64,000 nucleotides of DNA from Parafrankia elaeagni (GTDB taxonomy: Bacteria > Actinomycetota > Actinomycetes > Frankiales > Frankiaceae): contig NZ_KB893694.1 in assembly GCF_000374165.1 (NCBI RefSeq), positions 100-64,099 on the forward strand, written 5' to 3'. The position numbers and the translations under genes were made by a program. The stretch's first letter is position 1; each line of letters begins with the position of its first letter. A model generated the notes under the pieces. The model saw only the letters and a list, made by a program, of their open reading frames with translations. It was not told where the DNA came from and made no database searches. This document shows positions 20,213-28,705 of the stretch, piece after piece.

Positions 20213-20608
20213 ACCGCGGATTCCTCCCCATCGGGTGCCTCGCCGTCGCGCCGTCCCGGTCAGGATGTCACCGGCGGGCGCGGGAGCACCGTCCGCGCCG
20301 GCCGGCGGTGGACGCCGGACCATCGTGCGCCAGTCAGCGGCCCGAGTCGTGCATTCGTCCCCGAGACCGTGCTCATCGAACTGCCCCGCCTCCGCCACGG
20401 TGTCGCCCGCCGGGAGGGAAATGCGGGATTATCGGGACGCCCACCAACGAGCCCACCCGGCCGTGGGTGCGGCGACACCCGACGGCCGAGCCCACCCGGC
20501 CGTGGGTGCGGCGACACCCGATGACGCAAGACGAGGGAAGGGGCAGCCACGTCCGATCTGCTGAGCCGGAGTTTCGACGCGCAGCCGGCCCCTGCCCACT
20601 GGATCCTC
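20213..20608. other. Divergent spacer between acyltransferase and M50 genes
   Basis: Nearly 400 bp in which the only structures I see are a duplicated 34-bp segment (20449-20521) and, just after it, a strong ribosome-binding sequence AAGGGG at 20538-20543. The latter sits five bases before an ACG codon at 20549 that is in frame with the M50 gene. Confidence 0.5.
20449..20521. repeat. Duplicated 34-bp segment containing a hairpin
   Basis: Copies at 20449-20482 and 20488-20521 are identical. Each contains CCCAC-CCGGCC-GTGGG, able to form a short stem, so the pair would make two consecutive identical hairpins ahead of the M50 gene. Confidence 0.85.
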
Positions 20609-21244
20609 GTGGTGACCGGCGTCGTCGCGCTGCTCACCGTCGCCAGCGACCGCGTCTGGCCGACCGCGCGGCATGTGGTGACGATCGCGCACGAGGGCGG
20701 GCACGCCCTCGTCGCCGTCGCCACCGGACGCCGCCTCACCGGAGTCCGGCTGCACTCCGACACCTCGGGGGTGACGGTCTCGTCGGGCCGCCCGACCGGG
20801 CCGGGCGTGATCCTGACCGTCGCCGCCGGTTACACCACCCCGTCACTGCTCGGGCTGGGGGCGGCGGGCCTGCTCGCCACCGGGCGGGTCACCCTGCTGC
20901 TCCAGCTTCTGGTCGCGTTGCTGCTGACCATGCTGGTCGTGGTCCGCAACGGGTTCGGCGTGCTGTCGGTGCTGGTCAGCACAGCTGTGGTGCTCGGTGT
21001 CTCGTGGTTCGCCGCGGACGACGTCCAGGCCGGCTTCGCCGCCTACGCCACCTGGTTCCTGCTGGTGGGTGCCGTGCGGCCGATCGTCGAGGTGCAGCGC
21101 CAACGCCGTCGCCGGCGGGCGTGGGACTCCGACCCCGACCAGCTGGCGCGCCTCACCGGTCTGCCGGGCACGTTCTGGGTCGGCGCGTTCGGCGCGGTGT
21201 CCCTGGGCTGCCTCGCGGCGGCCGCCGCCGCCCTCGTCGTCTGA
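20609..21244 (+). CDS. M50-type membrane metallopeptidase-like protein
   Basis: An integral membrane protein whose HEGGHA motif (His28, Glu29, His32 from this start) matches the zinc site of M50-type intramembrane or M50B-like peptidases. VRLHSDTSGVTVSSGRPTGPG and AAGYTTPSLLGLG follow, then several hydrophobic helices and a basic cytoplasmic stretch (QRQRRRRRAWDSD). The substrate is unknown. GTG 20609 is the first conventional start, giving 211 residues, but the frame upstream reads TSDLLSRSFDAQPAPAHWILVV, which looks like genuine N-terminus; the only well-placed ribosome site (AAGGGG) precedes ACG 20549. The real protein may therefore begin 20 residues earlier. It is followed by the SRAP gene at 74 bp. 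Confidence 0.82.
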   Translation: MVTGVVALLTVASDRVWPTARHVVTIAHEGGHALVAVATGRRLTGVRLHSDTSGVTVSSGRPTGPGVILTVAAGYTTPSLLGLGAAGLLATGRVTLLLQLLVALLLTMLVVVRNGFGVLSVLVSTAVVLGVSWFAADDVQAGFAAYATWFLLVGAVRPIVEVQRQRRRRRAWDSDPDQLARLTGLPGTFWVGAFGAVSLGCLAAAAAALVV

Positions 21245-21318
21245 CAGGTCGTCCCACCGCGCGGGTCGTCCCACCGCGGTCGGCGGGAACTGTCGCACCC
21301 GGCTGCGAGACTGGGGCC

Positions 21319-22203
21319 ATGTGCGGGAGGTACACCCAGACGCTGAACGCCGACGACCTCGCCACGGCGATGTCCGCGGTGGACGAGACGGGCGGCCGGC
21401 TGCGGGAGAGCTACAACGTGGCCCCGACCACCGAGATGCCGATCGTGGTGGTCCCGCGGCATCCACGCCCCGAGGGTGAGGACGAAGGCGCGAACAGGGG
21501 AGGGGGCGGCGCGAGCGGGCGCGGCGCCGGGAACGAGCCCGGGCGGGTGGTGCGGCTGGCCACGTGGGGCCTGGTGCCGTCCTGGGCGAAGGATCGGGCG
21601 ATCGGCAGTCGCCTGATCAACGCACGGGCCGAGTCGGTCGCCTCCAAACCGGCGTTCCGGGCGGCTTTCGCCGCCCGGCGCTGCCTGGTCCCGGCCACCG
21701 GCTTCTACGAGTGGCTGCGGATCGGCGGATCCCGCAGGGGCCAGCCCTACTACATCCACCCCGCCGGCCACCCCGCCGCCGACGGCCTGTTCGCCTTCGC
21801 CGGCCTCTACGAGGTCTGGCGACACGGCGAGCGGCCGCTGACAACGTTCACCATCATCACCACCGACGCCGCCCCGGGCCTGGAGTTCATCCACGACCGG
21901 TCACCGGTCGTGGTGCCACGGTCGGCCTGGTCCCGGTGGATCGATCCGGCGGTGCGCGACCCGGCCGCGCTGGCCGGTGTCCTGCGCCCGGCGCCGGCCG
22001 GTGTCTTCACCGCCCACCCCGTGGCCACCGCCGTCGGCAGCGTCCGCAACGACGCCCCGGCGCTGATCGAACCGGTGGAGGTGTCCGACGACCTGGCCGC
22101 GCTGGCCGCGGCTTCCGGTTCCGGCAGCGGTGGGAACTCCGTCCCACCGCATGAGGCCCCCCTCGTCAGCGAGGATGATGCCAGGTCACACGCGCGGCGG
22201 TGA
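21319..22203 (+). CDS. SOS response-associated peptidase (SRAP/HMCES family)
   Basis: A 294-residue SRAP protein, which covalently traps abasic sites in single-stranded DNA through the amino group and thiol of Cys2. The protein begins MCGRYTQ, placing Cys2 where it must be after methionine removal, which fixes the start. SYNVAPTTEMP carries the conserved asparagine, WGLVPSWAKD, INARAESV, FYEW the glutamate and FIHDRSPVVV the histidine of the active site. An acidic, Gly-rich insert of about 30 residues lies after the first strand and a Ser/Gly tail ends the protein. No SOS box was recognised upstream. Confidence 0.95.
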   Translation: MCGRYTQTLNADDLATAMSAVDETGGRLRESYNVAPTTEMPIVVVPRHPRPEGEDEGANRGGGGASGRGAGNEPGRVVRLATWGLVPSWAKDRAIGSRLINARAESVASKPAFRAAFAARRCLVPATGFYEWLRIGGSRRGQPYYIHPAGHPAADGLFAFAGLYEVWRHGERPLTTFTIITTDAAPGLEFIHDRSPVVVPRSAWSRWIDPAVRDPAALAGVLRPAPAGVFTAHPVATAVGSVRNDAPALIEPVEVSDDLAALAAASGSGSGGNSVPPHEAPLVSEDDARSHARR

Positions 22204-22263
22204 ACGACACCGCGGGACCCGCCCCCGCGTGACGGTGCGTCAAGACGGTCGGAGGGGCAGCGG

Positions 22264-22995
22264 ATGGAAACAGGCGAGATTCCCACGGAGCGGTTGGCCA
22301 ACCTGCGTGACATCGGCGGGATGGCCACCACCTCGGGCCAGCTGATCAGAGCCGGCGTGCTCTACCGCAGCGACATGCCCCGCGTGGACGACGAGCGCCC
22401 CGACGTCTCCTTCACCTGGCCTCCGCCGACGGTGGTGGATCTGCGGGCGTCGATGGAACGGGGTGACGCACCCCATCCGCTCTCCCTGCTCGGCTCGGAG
22501 ATCCACGTCAAGCCGCTGATCGGTGAGGGCGGGAACACCGTGAGCGAGTCCGTGACCGCGGAGGTCCGCGCGGGTGGCCTGCGCATGCTCTACCCGGTGA
22601 TCCTCGACGTCGCCGCACCGAGCCTGGTCGAGATCCTCGACCTGGCCGCGGAGGCCCCGGGCCCACTGCTCGTGCACTGCGCCGCGGGCAAGGACCGCAC
22701 CGGAATCGTCGTCGCGCTCCTGCTGCGCCTCGCCGGTGTCGTCCCGGAGGCGGTGGTCGCCGACTACATGGCGACCGGGCCCAACATGCCCGGTATCGTG
22801 CGGCGGCTCAGGGGGCAGGCACTCCTGCCCGGCGCGCGCACCGGGGAGCGCCGCGCGAGCGAGGTCTCGGCGGACGCGGTCGGCGCGGTGTTGGAGATCA
22901 TCGACGGGCACCCGGCCGGGGTCGAGGGCTGGCTGCTCGACCGCGGGGCGAGCCCCGACTCCATCAGGCACTGGCGCAAGCGCATCGTGGACTGA
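22264..22995 (+). CDS. Tyrosine-protein phosphatase (PtpB-like)
   Basis: A 243-residue phosphatase with the P-loop HCAAGKDRTG, catalytic Cys139 and Arg145, as in the PtpB/lipid-and-protein phosphatase class that also carries Lys-Asp within the loop. NLRDIGGM near residue 16 and LIRAGVLYRSD are the other family blocks. The general acid is not assigned. The dual activity on phosphotyrosine and phosphoinositides known for mycobacterial PtpB is possible but not readable. ATG 22264 follows GGAGGGGCAGCGG. The gene ends 36 bp from the convergent HdeD-like gene, with GCGGTCCGC-type repeats in that gap. Confidence 0.9.
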   Translation: METGEIPTERLANLRDIGGMATTSGQLIRAGVLYRSDMPRVDDERPDVSFTWPPPTVVDLRASMERGDAPHPLSLLGSEIHVKPLIGEGGNTVSESVTAEVRAGGLRMLYPVILDVAAPSLVEILDLAAEAPGPLLVHCAAGKDRTGIVVALLLRLAGVVPEAVVADYMATGPNMPGIVRRLRGQALLPGARTGERRASEVSADAVGAVLEIIDGHPAGVEGWLLDRGASPDSIRHWRKRIVD

Positions 22996-23031
22996 CCGGC
23001 CGGTCCGCTGCGGTCCGCCGCGGTCCGCTCG

Positions 23032-23586
23032 TCAGGGCCGCAGCGCGAGCCCGAGGATGACTTCGGTCACCCCGGTCACGATGAGCTGGATGCCGAACAG
23101 GACGGCCAGCACCACGACCGTCGCCGACGGCCAGGCGACCGCCAGGATGCCGAGGACCACGGCAAGGCCCGCGATCAACAGCCCCCGGGCGGGCCCGGAG
23201 GCGCCGCCGGCGCGGCGGGACCGGCTCGACAGGATCAGCAGCGCCCGGATGACGCCCGCGATGATCAGGGCCGCACCCACGATGAGAGCGATGGCGTGCA
23301 GCGTCACATTCGGCCACACGAGAATCACCACGCCGGCTGCCGCGGTCAGGACCCCGTAAAGAACGGTCGTGGTGCCCTGGTCGGCACGGGCCGCCGACAC
23401 GATCTCGCCGATACCTGACACCAGCAGAGCCACCCCGGCCAGCACGGCCAGCGCGCCCGCCGTGCTGAAGGGGTTGATGATCAGTAGCAGGCCGAGCACG
23501 GTGGCGGCGATACCGAGCACGACCAGGCTTGACCACAGTGCGCTGGGGCGGTGCGTCTCGCGTTGCTGCCGGTACGTCGTTGTCAT
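23032..23586 (-). CDS. HdeD-like (DUF308) membrane protein
   Basis: A 184-residue protein with six hydrophobic helices arranged as three similar pairs, the DUF308/HdeD pattern: LGIAATVLGLLLIINPFSTAG, LTAAAGVVILVWPNVTLHA and LAVVLGILAVAWPSATVVV each show helix - short W/N-P turn. HdeD has been linked to acid resistance in enteric bacteria; the role in actinomycetes is not established. ATG 23586 is supported by GGGAGG six bases upstream. A cytoplasmic basic loop (SSRSRRAGG) separates pairs two and three. Confidence 0.88.
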   Translation of the reverse strand: MTTTYRQQRETHRPSALWSSLVVLGIAATVLGLLLIINPFSTAGALAVLAGVALLVSGIGEIVSAARADQGTTTVLYGVLTAAAGVVILVWPNVTLHAIALIVGAALIIAGVIRALLILSSRSRRAGGASGPARGLLIAGLAVVLGILAVAWPSATVVVLAVLFGIQLIVTGVTEVILGLALRP

Positions 23587-23914
23587 GGTGACCTCCCGTG
23601 TCCGGAGCATTGGCCGCCGTGCACCGGCGGCCGTGTCCGTGACCTGGGGAAAGACATACCCGCCACCGGGTGGGGACGCACGTCGCCCGGGGGAGTCACG
23701 GCGGGTGGCCCGGGACGCCCGCCGACCCCGGGGCCGCGGCCCGTACCCTGGAGAGCATGACCTCTGCCGCGTCGTGAGGCAGGCGATCCCCGGTTCCCCC
23801 GAATACCCGGTACCTGCTGCCCGGTACGCGGCCCCCGGGGGCCAGTGCCCGCGGCGGCTCCCCGCTGACACCTGATGCCCGCACGAAGCCGATGTACGAA
23901 AGAGGCCGACCCTC
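23587..23914. other. Divergent spacer before the ABC-F gene
   Basis: Some 330 bp with no gene, repeat or hairpin that I can support. It must hold the promoters of the divergent HdeD-like and ABC-F genes; no clear -35/-10 pair stands out. Confidence 0.4.
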
Positions 23915-25528
23915 ATGATCATTGTGTCCGAGCTGGAGCTCCGGGCCGGAGCCCGCACACTGATCGAGCCGGTCTCCTTCCGGGTACAGCCCGGCGATCG
24001 CATCGGGCTCGTGGGCCGCAACGGCGCCGGCAAGACCACGCTGCTGAAGACGCTCGCCGGAGAGAACCTGCCGTTCGCCGGCAAGGTCGACCTCCGTGGT
24101 GAGCTGGGCTACCTCCCTCAGGACCCACGCACCGGCGACCTCGCCGACACCGCGCGTGACCGGGTGCTCGCCGCCCGTGGCCTCGACGTGATCCTCCGCG
24201 AGATGGAGAAGCTCCAGGTCGAGATGGCCGAACTCGTCGACGAGTCGGCCCGCGACGGCGCGGTCCGCCGGTACGGCCGGCTGGAGGAGCGGTTCGGCAT
24301 GCTGGGGGGCTACGCCGCCGAGGCGGAGGCGGCGCGGATCTGTTCGTCGCTCGGCCTGCCCGACCGCGTGCTCGCGCAGCCCATCGGAACTCTCTCCGGC
24401 GGCCAGCGCCGCCGGGTCGAGCTGGCCCGGATCCTGTTCGCCGGGTCGGGCAACTCCGATGCGACGCTGCTTCTCGACGAGCCCACCAACCACCTCGACG
24501 CGGACTCGATCACCTGGCTGCGCGACTTCCTGCGCGCCCACTCCGGTGGCCTGATCGTGATCAGCCACGATGTGGACCTGCTCGACAAGAGCGTGAACAA
24601 GGTCTTCCACCTCGACGCCAACCGCGCCGCCCTCGACGTCTACAACGTCAACTGGAAGACCTATCTCACCCAGCGCGAGCAGGACGAACGTCGTCGCAAG
24701 CGCGAACGCGCCAACGCCGAGAAGAAGATCGACTCGCTGCGGGCCCAGGCCGACAAGATGCGCGCCAAGGCGACCAAGGCGCGGGCGGCCCACCAGATGG
24801 ACCGCCGCGCCGAGCGCCTGGCTGCCGGCCTCGCCGATGTCCGGGTCGCCGACCGGGTGGCCAAGCTGCGCTTTCCCGATCCGGCTCCGTGCGGGCGCAC
24901 CCCGCTCACGGCGACCGGTCTGTCGAAGTCGTACGGCTCGCTGGAGGTGTTTACCGGAGTCGACCTGGCGATCGACCGTGGCACCCGGGTCGTGGTCCTG
25001 GGTCTCAACGGAGCCGGCAAGACGACCCTGCTGCGGATGCTCGCCGGCCAGGAGCCGCCGGATGCCGGCGAGGTGCACCCGGGGCACGGCCTGCGGCTGG
25101 GCTACTACGCCCAGGAACACGAGACGCTCGACACCTCCCGCTCGGTCCTCGACAACATGCGGGCGGCCGCACCCACCGCGTCCGACGTGGATCTGCGCCG
25201 CATCCTGGGCGCCTTCCTGTTCAGTGGCGACACCGTCGAGCAGCTCGCCGAGACGCTCTCCGGCGGCGAGAAGACGCGGCTGGCGCTCGCCGGGCTGGTG
25301 TGCAGCTCCGCCAACGTGCTGCTGCTGGACGAGCCGACGAACAACCTCGACCCGGCGTCGCGGGACGAGGTCCTGAGCGCACTGCGCACCTACCGGGGCT
25401 CGGTGGTGCTGGTCACGCACGACCCGGGCGCGGTCGAGGCACTGAACCCCGACAAGGTCCTCATGCTGCCGGACGGCGTCGAGGACACGTGGTCACCCGA
25501 TCTCGCCGACCTCGTCACCCTGGCCTGA
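23915..25528 (+). CDS. ABC-F family ATPase
   Basis: A 537-residue soluble protein with two ABC ATPase domains and no membrane segments, the ABC-F architecture; members act on the ribosome in translation or antibiotic protection. Domain one has Walker A GLVGRNGAGKTT near residue 31, signature LSGGQRRRVEL and Walker B LLLDEPTNHLD. A charged alpha-helical linker rich in Lys/Arg/Glu (about residues 245-320, the P-site tRNA interaction motif region) joins it to domain two, with VLGLNGAGKTT, LSGGEKTRLAL and LLLDEPTNNLD. It resembles the housekeeping actinobacterial type rather than a clear resistance determinant. ATG 23915 follows AAAGAGG. Confidence 0.93.
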   Translation: MIIVSELELRAGARTLIEPVSFRVQPGDRIGLVGRNGAGKTTLLKTLAGENLPFAGKVDLRGELGYLPQDPRTGDLADTARDRVLAARGLDVILREMEKLQVEMAELVDESARDGAVRRYGRLEERFGMLGGYAAEAEAARICSSLGLPDRVLAQPIGTLSGGQRRRVELARILFAGSGNSDATLLLDEPTNHLDADSITWLRDFLRAHSGGLIVISHDVDLLDKSVNKVFHLDANRAALDVYNVNWKTYLTQREQDERRRKRERANAEKKIDSLRAQADKMRAKATKARAAHQMDRRAERLAAGLADVRVADRVAKLRFPDPAPCGRTPLTATGLSKSYGSLEVFTGVDLAIDRGTRVVVLGLNGAGKTTLLRMLAGQEPPDAGEVHPGHGLRLGYYAQEHETLDTSRSVLDNMRAAAPTASDVDLRRILGAFLFSGDTVEQLAETLSGGEKTRLALAGLVCSSANVLLLDEPTNNLDPASRDEVLSALRTYRGSVVLVTHDPGAVEALNPDKVLMLPDGVEDTWSPDLADLVTLA

Positions 25529-25614
25529 CCGATCCTGGCCTGACCGCCGGCTGCGGGGAGCCGGCCCGCGCCGCCATCCGGTGTGGCACCCGCCGCAGCC
25601 TCCGGGGCGGTGTG

Positions 25615-25636
25615 TTGACAGACTGGGCGGTCAGTC
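25615..25636 (+). promoter_or_regulatory. TTGACA -35-like box with adjacent palindrome
   Basis: TTGACA at 25615-25620 is the best -35 match in the neighbourhood and is followed at once by GACTG (25621-25625) and CAGTC (25632-25636), a short inverted repeat. No good -10 box follows at 17 bp. It lies 64-85 bp before the CDF gene and may be its regulated promoter. Confidence 0.35.
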
Positions 25637-25699
25637 AGTCCGGCTGCCGTTGCGGCCAGCCGGCCCCAGGCATGGCTATCGAGACGAGAGCGGGGGCGT

Positions 25700-26671
25700 G
25701 TGAGCGCGGAAGGCAGCACCAAGGCGGTCGTGGCGGCGTTGGTCGCGAACCTTGGCATCGCGGTCGCGAAGTTCGTGGCGTTCCTGTTCACCCGGTCGTC
25801 CTCGATGCTGGCCGAGTCGATCCACTCGGTCGCCGACTCCGGTAACCAGGCCCTGCTGCTCCTCGGCCAGCGGAAGGCCAGGCAGCCCGCGGACGAGGAG
25901 CACCCGTTCGGCTACGGCCGATCCCGCTACATCGCCGGGTTCCTGGTCGGGATCGTGCTGTTCAGCGTCGGCGGGTTGTTCTCCGTCTACGAGGGTGTCG
26001 AGAAGCTGCGCCACCCGCACGAGCTGGAAAGCGGTGTGGTCGCCATCGTGGTCCTCGCGTTCGCGATCGTTCTCGAGAGCTTCTCCTTCCGGACGGCGAT
26101 CCGGGAGTCGCGGCATGCCAAGGGCCCGCTGACCTGGTGGCGCTTCGTCCGCGAGGCCCGTTCGCCGGAGCTCCCGGTCGTTCTGCTCGAGGATCTCGCC
26201 GCGCTCTGCGGGCTGTTTCTCGCGCTCGGTGGCGTCGGCCTCACCCTGCTGCTCGACGAGCCGCTGTGGGACGCCGCGGGCACCCTCGCCATCGGCATCC
26301 TGCTGCTGGTCGTCGCGGTGATCGTCGCGATCGAGACCTACGGGATGCTCGTCGGGGAGGCAGCCGCCCCGCAGACCGTGGAGACGATCCGGCGGGCGCT
26401 GGCCTCCGCGCCCGCGGTCACCGCCGTGATCCACATGCGCACCCTTCACCTCGGCCCGGACGAGCTGCTGGTCGCAGCCAAGATCGGGATCGAGCCCGAC
26501 CTGACCGCGGCCCAGGTCGCCGGTGCGATCGACGAGGCCGAGGCGCTTCTCCGGCAGGCGGTGCCCGCGGCGCGCCGGGTCTACCTGGAACCCGACATCC
26601 TGCGGGTCGCCGCCGGCCAGCCAGCCGTCCCCGGCGCCGGAGTGTCCCCGGCCCCGGAGGGGAGCGCGTAG
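25700..26671 (+). CDS. Cation diffusion facilitator family transporter
   Basis: A 323-residue metal/proton antiporter of the CDF superfamily, exporting Zn2+ or another divalent ion. Six helices are visible, starting VAALVANLGIAVAKFVAFLF. The first metal half-site is intact (SIHSVADSGNQALLL, HxxxD), and EEHPFGYGRSRYI is the conserved loop. The second half-site reads VVLLEDLAALCGL, with Glu-Asp rather than the usual HxxxD, as in the ZNT9-like branch, so metal specificity is open. A cytoplasmic C-terminal domain of about 90 residues follows (HMRTLHLGPDELLVAAKIGI). GTG 25700 is preceded by a GGGGG run. Confidence 0.9.
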   Translation: MSAEGSTKAVVAALVANLGIAVAKFVAFLFTRSSSMLAESIHSVADSGNQALLLLGQRKARQPADEEHPFGYGRSRYIAGFLVGIVLFSVGGLFSVYEGVEKLRHPHELESGVVAIVVLAFAIVLESFSFRTAIRESRHAKGPLTWWRFVREARSPELPVVLLEDLAALCGLFLALGGVGLTLLLDEPLWDAAGTLAIGILLLVVAVIVAIETYGMLVGEAAAPQTVETIRRALASAPAVTAVIHMRTLHLGPDELLVAAKIGIEPDLTAAQVAGAIDEAEALLRQAVPAARRVYLEPDILRVAAGQPAVPGAGVSPAPEGSA

Positions 26672-26689
26672 CCCGCGGGCGTCGCGGGT

Positions 26690-28132
26690 TCAGGTGCTGC
26701 TCAGGCACATCCGCAGGACCACCGCGACCAGCGCACCCGCGCCGACCAGGAGCAGGGGGAGATCGCCCGCGCGGATGGTGTCCCCCGGCCCGTCCGGGCG
26801 CGGTCGGGGCGCCAGTGCCGCGACCGCCAGCCAGGGCGCCAGCGGCAGCCAGGACAGTTCCGTCCCGCCCCAGGCCAGCCCCGCGCACAGGCTGAACAAG
26901 GCCGCCGCCGCAGCCCCGACGAGGAACGGCCACCCGGGCGTCAGCCGGAGCCGGCGCAGCGCCCGGACCAGCACCGGCCCGCCGGCGAGCAGCACCACGA
27001 CGACGTCCAGGGCGAGCCAGGCCAGCATGGTGGCGATCCCGGGGTCGACCCGGGCCGCGGCCAGGCCGTCCGACCAGGAGAAGCCCCAGGCGAGGAAGAG
27101 CCAGAACGGCAGGAGTGCGCCGAGGCCGGTGAGGACGTTCATCAGCGGTCGCCGGCGGACGAAGTACGCGGCCGCGACACCGACACCCAGCCAGACCGCC
27201 GGGTAGTCGAACAGGCTGGTGACACCCAGCAACAGCCCGGAGGCCAGCGCCCACAGCAGGCGCCACCGCCGGCCCGGCTCGCACCCGACCACGCCGACGG
27301 CCAGCGCCGCCGCCGCGGGCAGGACGGTCACCGCGTGGGGGGAGGCCGCGGCCCACAGTGCCCACGGTGTCAGAACGAGGACGGGCACGGCTCGCCGCGC
27401 CGCCGTCTCGTGGCACAGCGAGCGCACCGCGATCGCCACCAGCGGGACACTGAGCGCCGTCAGCGCGGTGAGGGCCAGCCCGAGTGCGGTCGCGCCGCTG
27501 ATGCCGAGCCGGTCCAACGCCCACACCAACAGCACCGGGCCGGGTGGATGGCCGGTGAGCCGACTGCCGGCACCGCCCGTCGCTCCTGATCCGTCCAGGC
27601 CCGGCCCCAGGTCGGAGACCTGGGACGTCCAGCTGGCCAGGTAGGTGAGGGGATCGTCGCCGACGGCGTCGGCGGCGCCGAGGTAGGAGGCCGGTGGCCG
27701 CAGCCCACCGGCGAGGCCGGGGCCGGCCGCGGTGGCCAGCGCGAGGCTCCAGCCGAGCGATCCGGCGAAGCTGCCGACGAGCAGGGCCGACCAGCGGAGG
27801 TGGGCGCTCCGACCGGCGAGCAGCAGGGTGACGACGGCCACGAGGATCGGGAGGAGCACGGCCGGCGCGACGGCGGGGGCGCGCCAGGCCTGCTGGAACG
27901 GTGCGGCGGCGTGGTCGGGTCGGGCGCCGAGGTCCACCCCGCTCGTGGTGATCAGCGCTGTCAGGAGCAGGCCCGCTGCCGCCGCGGCGGCCCAGATCCC
28001 GAGGTCGACGGCCTGTGCGCGGGTGGCGGGCCCCCACGTGCCGCGGCGCGGCACCGTGAGAGCGCGCGGAGGCGTGACCGGGCCGGGGCGTGCGCGGGGG
28101 GGTGCCGTCCGCGTCGGCCGGCCGTTGACCAT
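26690..28132 (-). CDS. Polytopic membrane protein, possibly GT-C-like
   Basis: A protein of about 480 residues with roughly eleven hydrophobic helices from residue 40 onward. The long extracytoplasmic loop between the early helices contains LGAADAVGDDPLTYLASWTSQVSD and GHPPGPVLLVWAL; the order of an early acidic loop, a HPPG segment and many helices recalls lipid-dependent GT-C glycosyltransferases of actinobacteria. No DxD motif I would trust as catalytic is present, so the activity is not assigned. ATG 28132 is preferred over a GTG 13 codons upstream, which lacks a ribosome site. The gene converges on the CDF gene with an 18-bp gap. Confidence 0.75.
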   Translation of the reverse strand: MVNGRPTRTAPPRARPGPVTPPRALTVPRRGTWGPATRAQAVDLGIWAAAAAAGLLLTALITTSGVDLGARPDHAAAPFQQAWRAPAVAPAVLLPILVAVVTLLLAGRSAHLRWSALLVGSFAGSLGWSLALATAAGPGLAGGLRPPASYLGAADAVGDDPLTYLASWTSQVSDLGPGLDGSGATGGAGSRLTGHPPGPVLLVWALDRLGISGATALGLALTALTALSVPLVAIAVRSLCHETAARRAVPVLVLTPWALWAAASPHAVTVLPAAAALAVGVVGCEPGRRWRLLWALASGLLLGVTSLFDYPAVWLGVGVAAAYFVRRRPLMNVLTGLGALLPFWLFLAWGFSWSDGLAAARVDPGIATMLAWLALDVVVVLLAGGPVLVRALRRLRLTPGWPFLVGAAAAALFSLCAGLAWGGTELSWLPLAPWLAVAALAPRPRPDGPGDTIRAGDLPLLLVGAGALVAVVLRMCLSST

Positions 28133-28484
28133 GCATGCACCGTAACCAGTCTTTGCGGGCTGTGGATCCACGTGGGTAGGCCGATGTGGATGTACCGTCG
28201 GTAACGATGTTCGCCACGGTGCGCGGGAGTCCGCGTGTCGTCCCGCGCCGTTGTCCCGGAGGTGCCCTGTCCCGGCGCCAGATCCGTTTGCTGGGCGTGG
28301 ATTTGCAGGTCAGGGGCTATGAGTCCGGGTGGGGGCGTGGCCGGGGCCATGGTGACGGACGCGTGCGAGGCTGTCCCGGCGACGGCTGAACCGCGTGTGA
28401 TGGATCACATGGGCTTCGAGTGGCGCTGACACCGAAGCTGGGTGAAGATCGGTTCGCAGATCATCGAACACGGAGGGGGCCACA
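28133..28484. other. Divergent spacer before the HTH - crotonase cluster
   Basis: About 350 bp without a supportable gene. It contains the palindrome at 28396-28409 and the ribosome site GGAGGGGG just before TTG 28485. Confidence 0.5.
28396..28409. promoter_or_regulatory. TGTGAT-GG-ATCACA palindrome
   Basis: Perfect six-base arms separated by GG, 76 bp upstream of the HTH gene start. The half-sites are those of Crp/GlxR-type sites, but the spacing is two bases shorter than the TGTGA-N6-TCACA consensus, so a different regulator is as likely. Confidence 0.35.
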
Positions 28485-28703
28485 TTGGCCGAGCTTAGGA
28501 AAGGAACCCGGATCACCGGGGCGGAGCGGGACAAGCTCGCTGCCGAACTTCGGAAGAAGTACGAGTCTGGACAGAGCATTCGTCTGCTGGCCGAGTCGTC
28601 GGGTCGTTCGTACGGGTTTGTCCATCGGATCCTGTCCGAATCGGGAACGACGCTGCGCGGGCGCGGTGGTGCGACGCGAGGCACCAAGAAGAAAAGCGCC
28701 TGA
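28485..28703 (+). CDS. Small helix-turn-helix protein
   Basis: A 72-residue basic protein of a type conserved in actinomycetes. After MAELRKGTRITGAERDKLA comes a helix-turn-helix pattern, YESGQSIRLLAESSGRSYG, then FVHRILSESG; the C-terminus is a Gly/Arg/Lys tail (RGRGGATRGTKKKSA) that should contact DNA nonspecifically. The HTH resembles the resolvase/transposase-type helix pair, but no catalytic domain is attached. TTG 28485 is fixed by GGAGGGGG six bases before it. The stop is two bases from the next start, so it is co-translated with the crotonase-like protein. Confidence 0.88.
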   Translation: MAELRKGTRITGAERDKLAAELRKKYESGQSIRLLAESSGRSYGFVHRILSESGTTLRGRGGATRGTKKKSA

Positions 28704-28705
28704 CC

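Noticed and set aside
28396-28409. Crp/GlxR site
   Set aside because: Spacer is four bases between TGTGA and TCACA where the consensus needs six; kept only as a generic palindrome.
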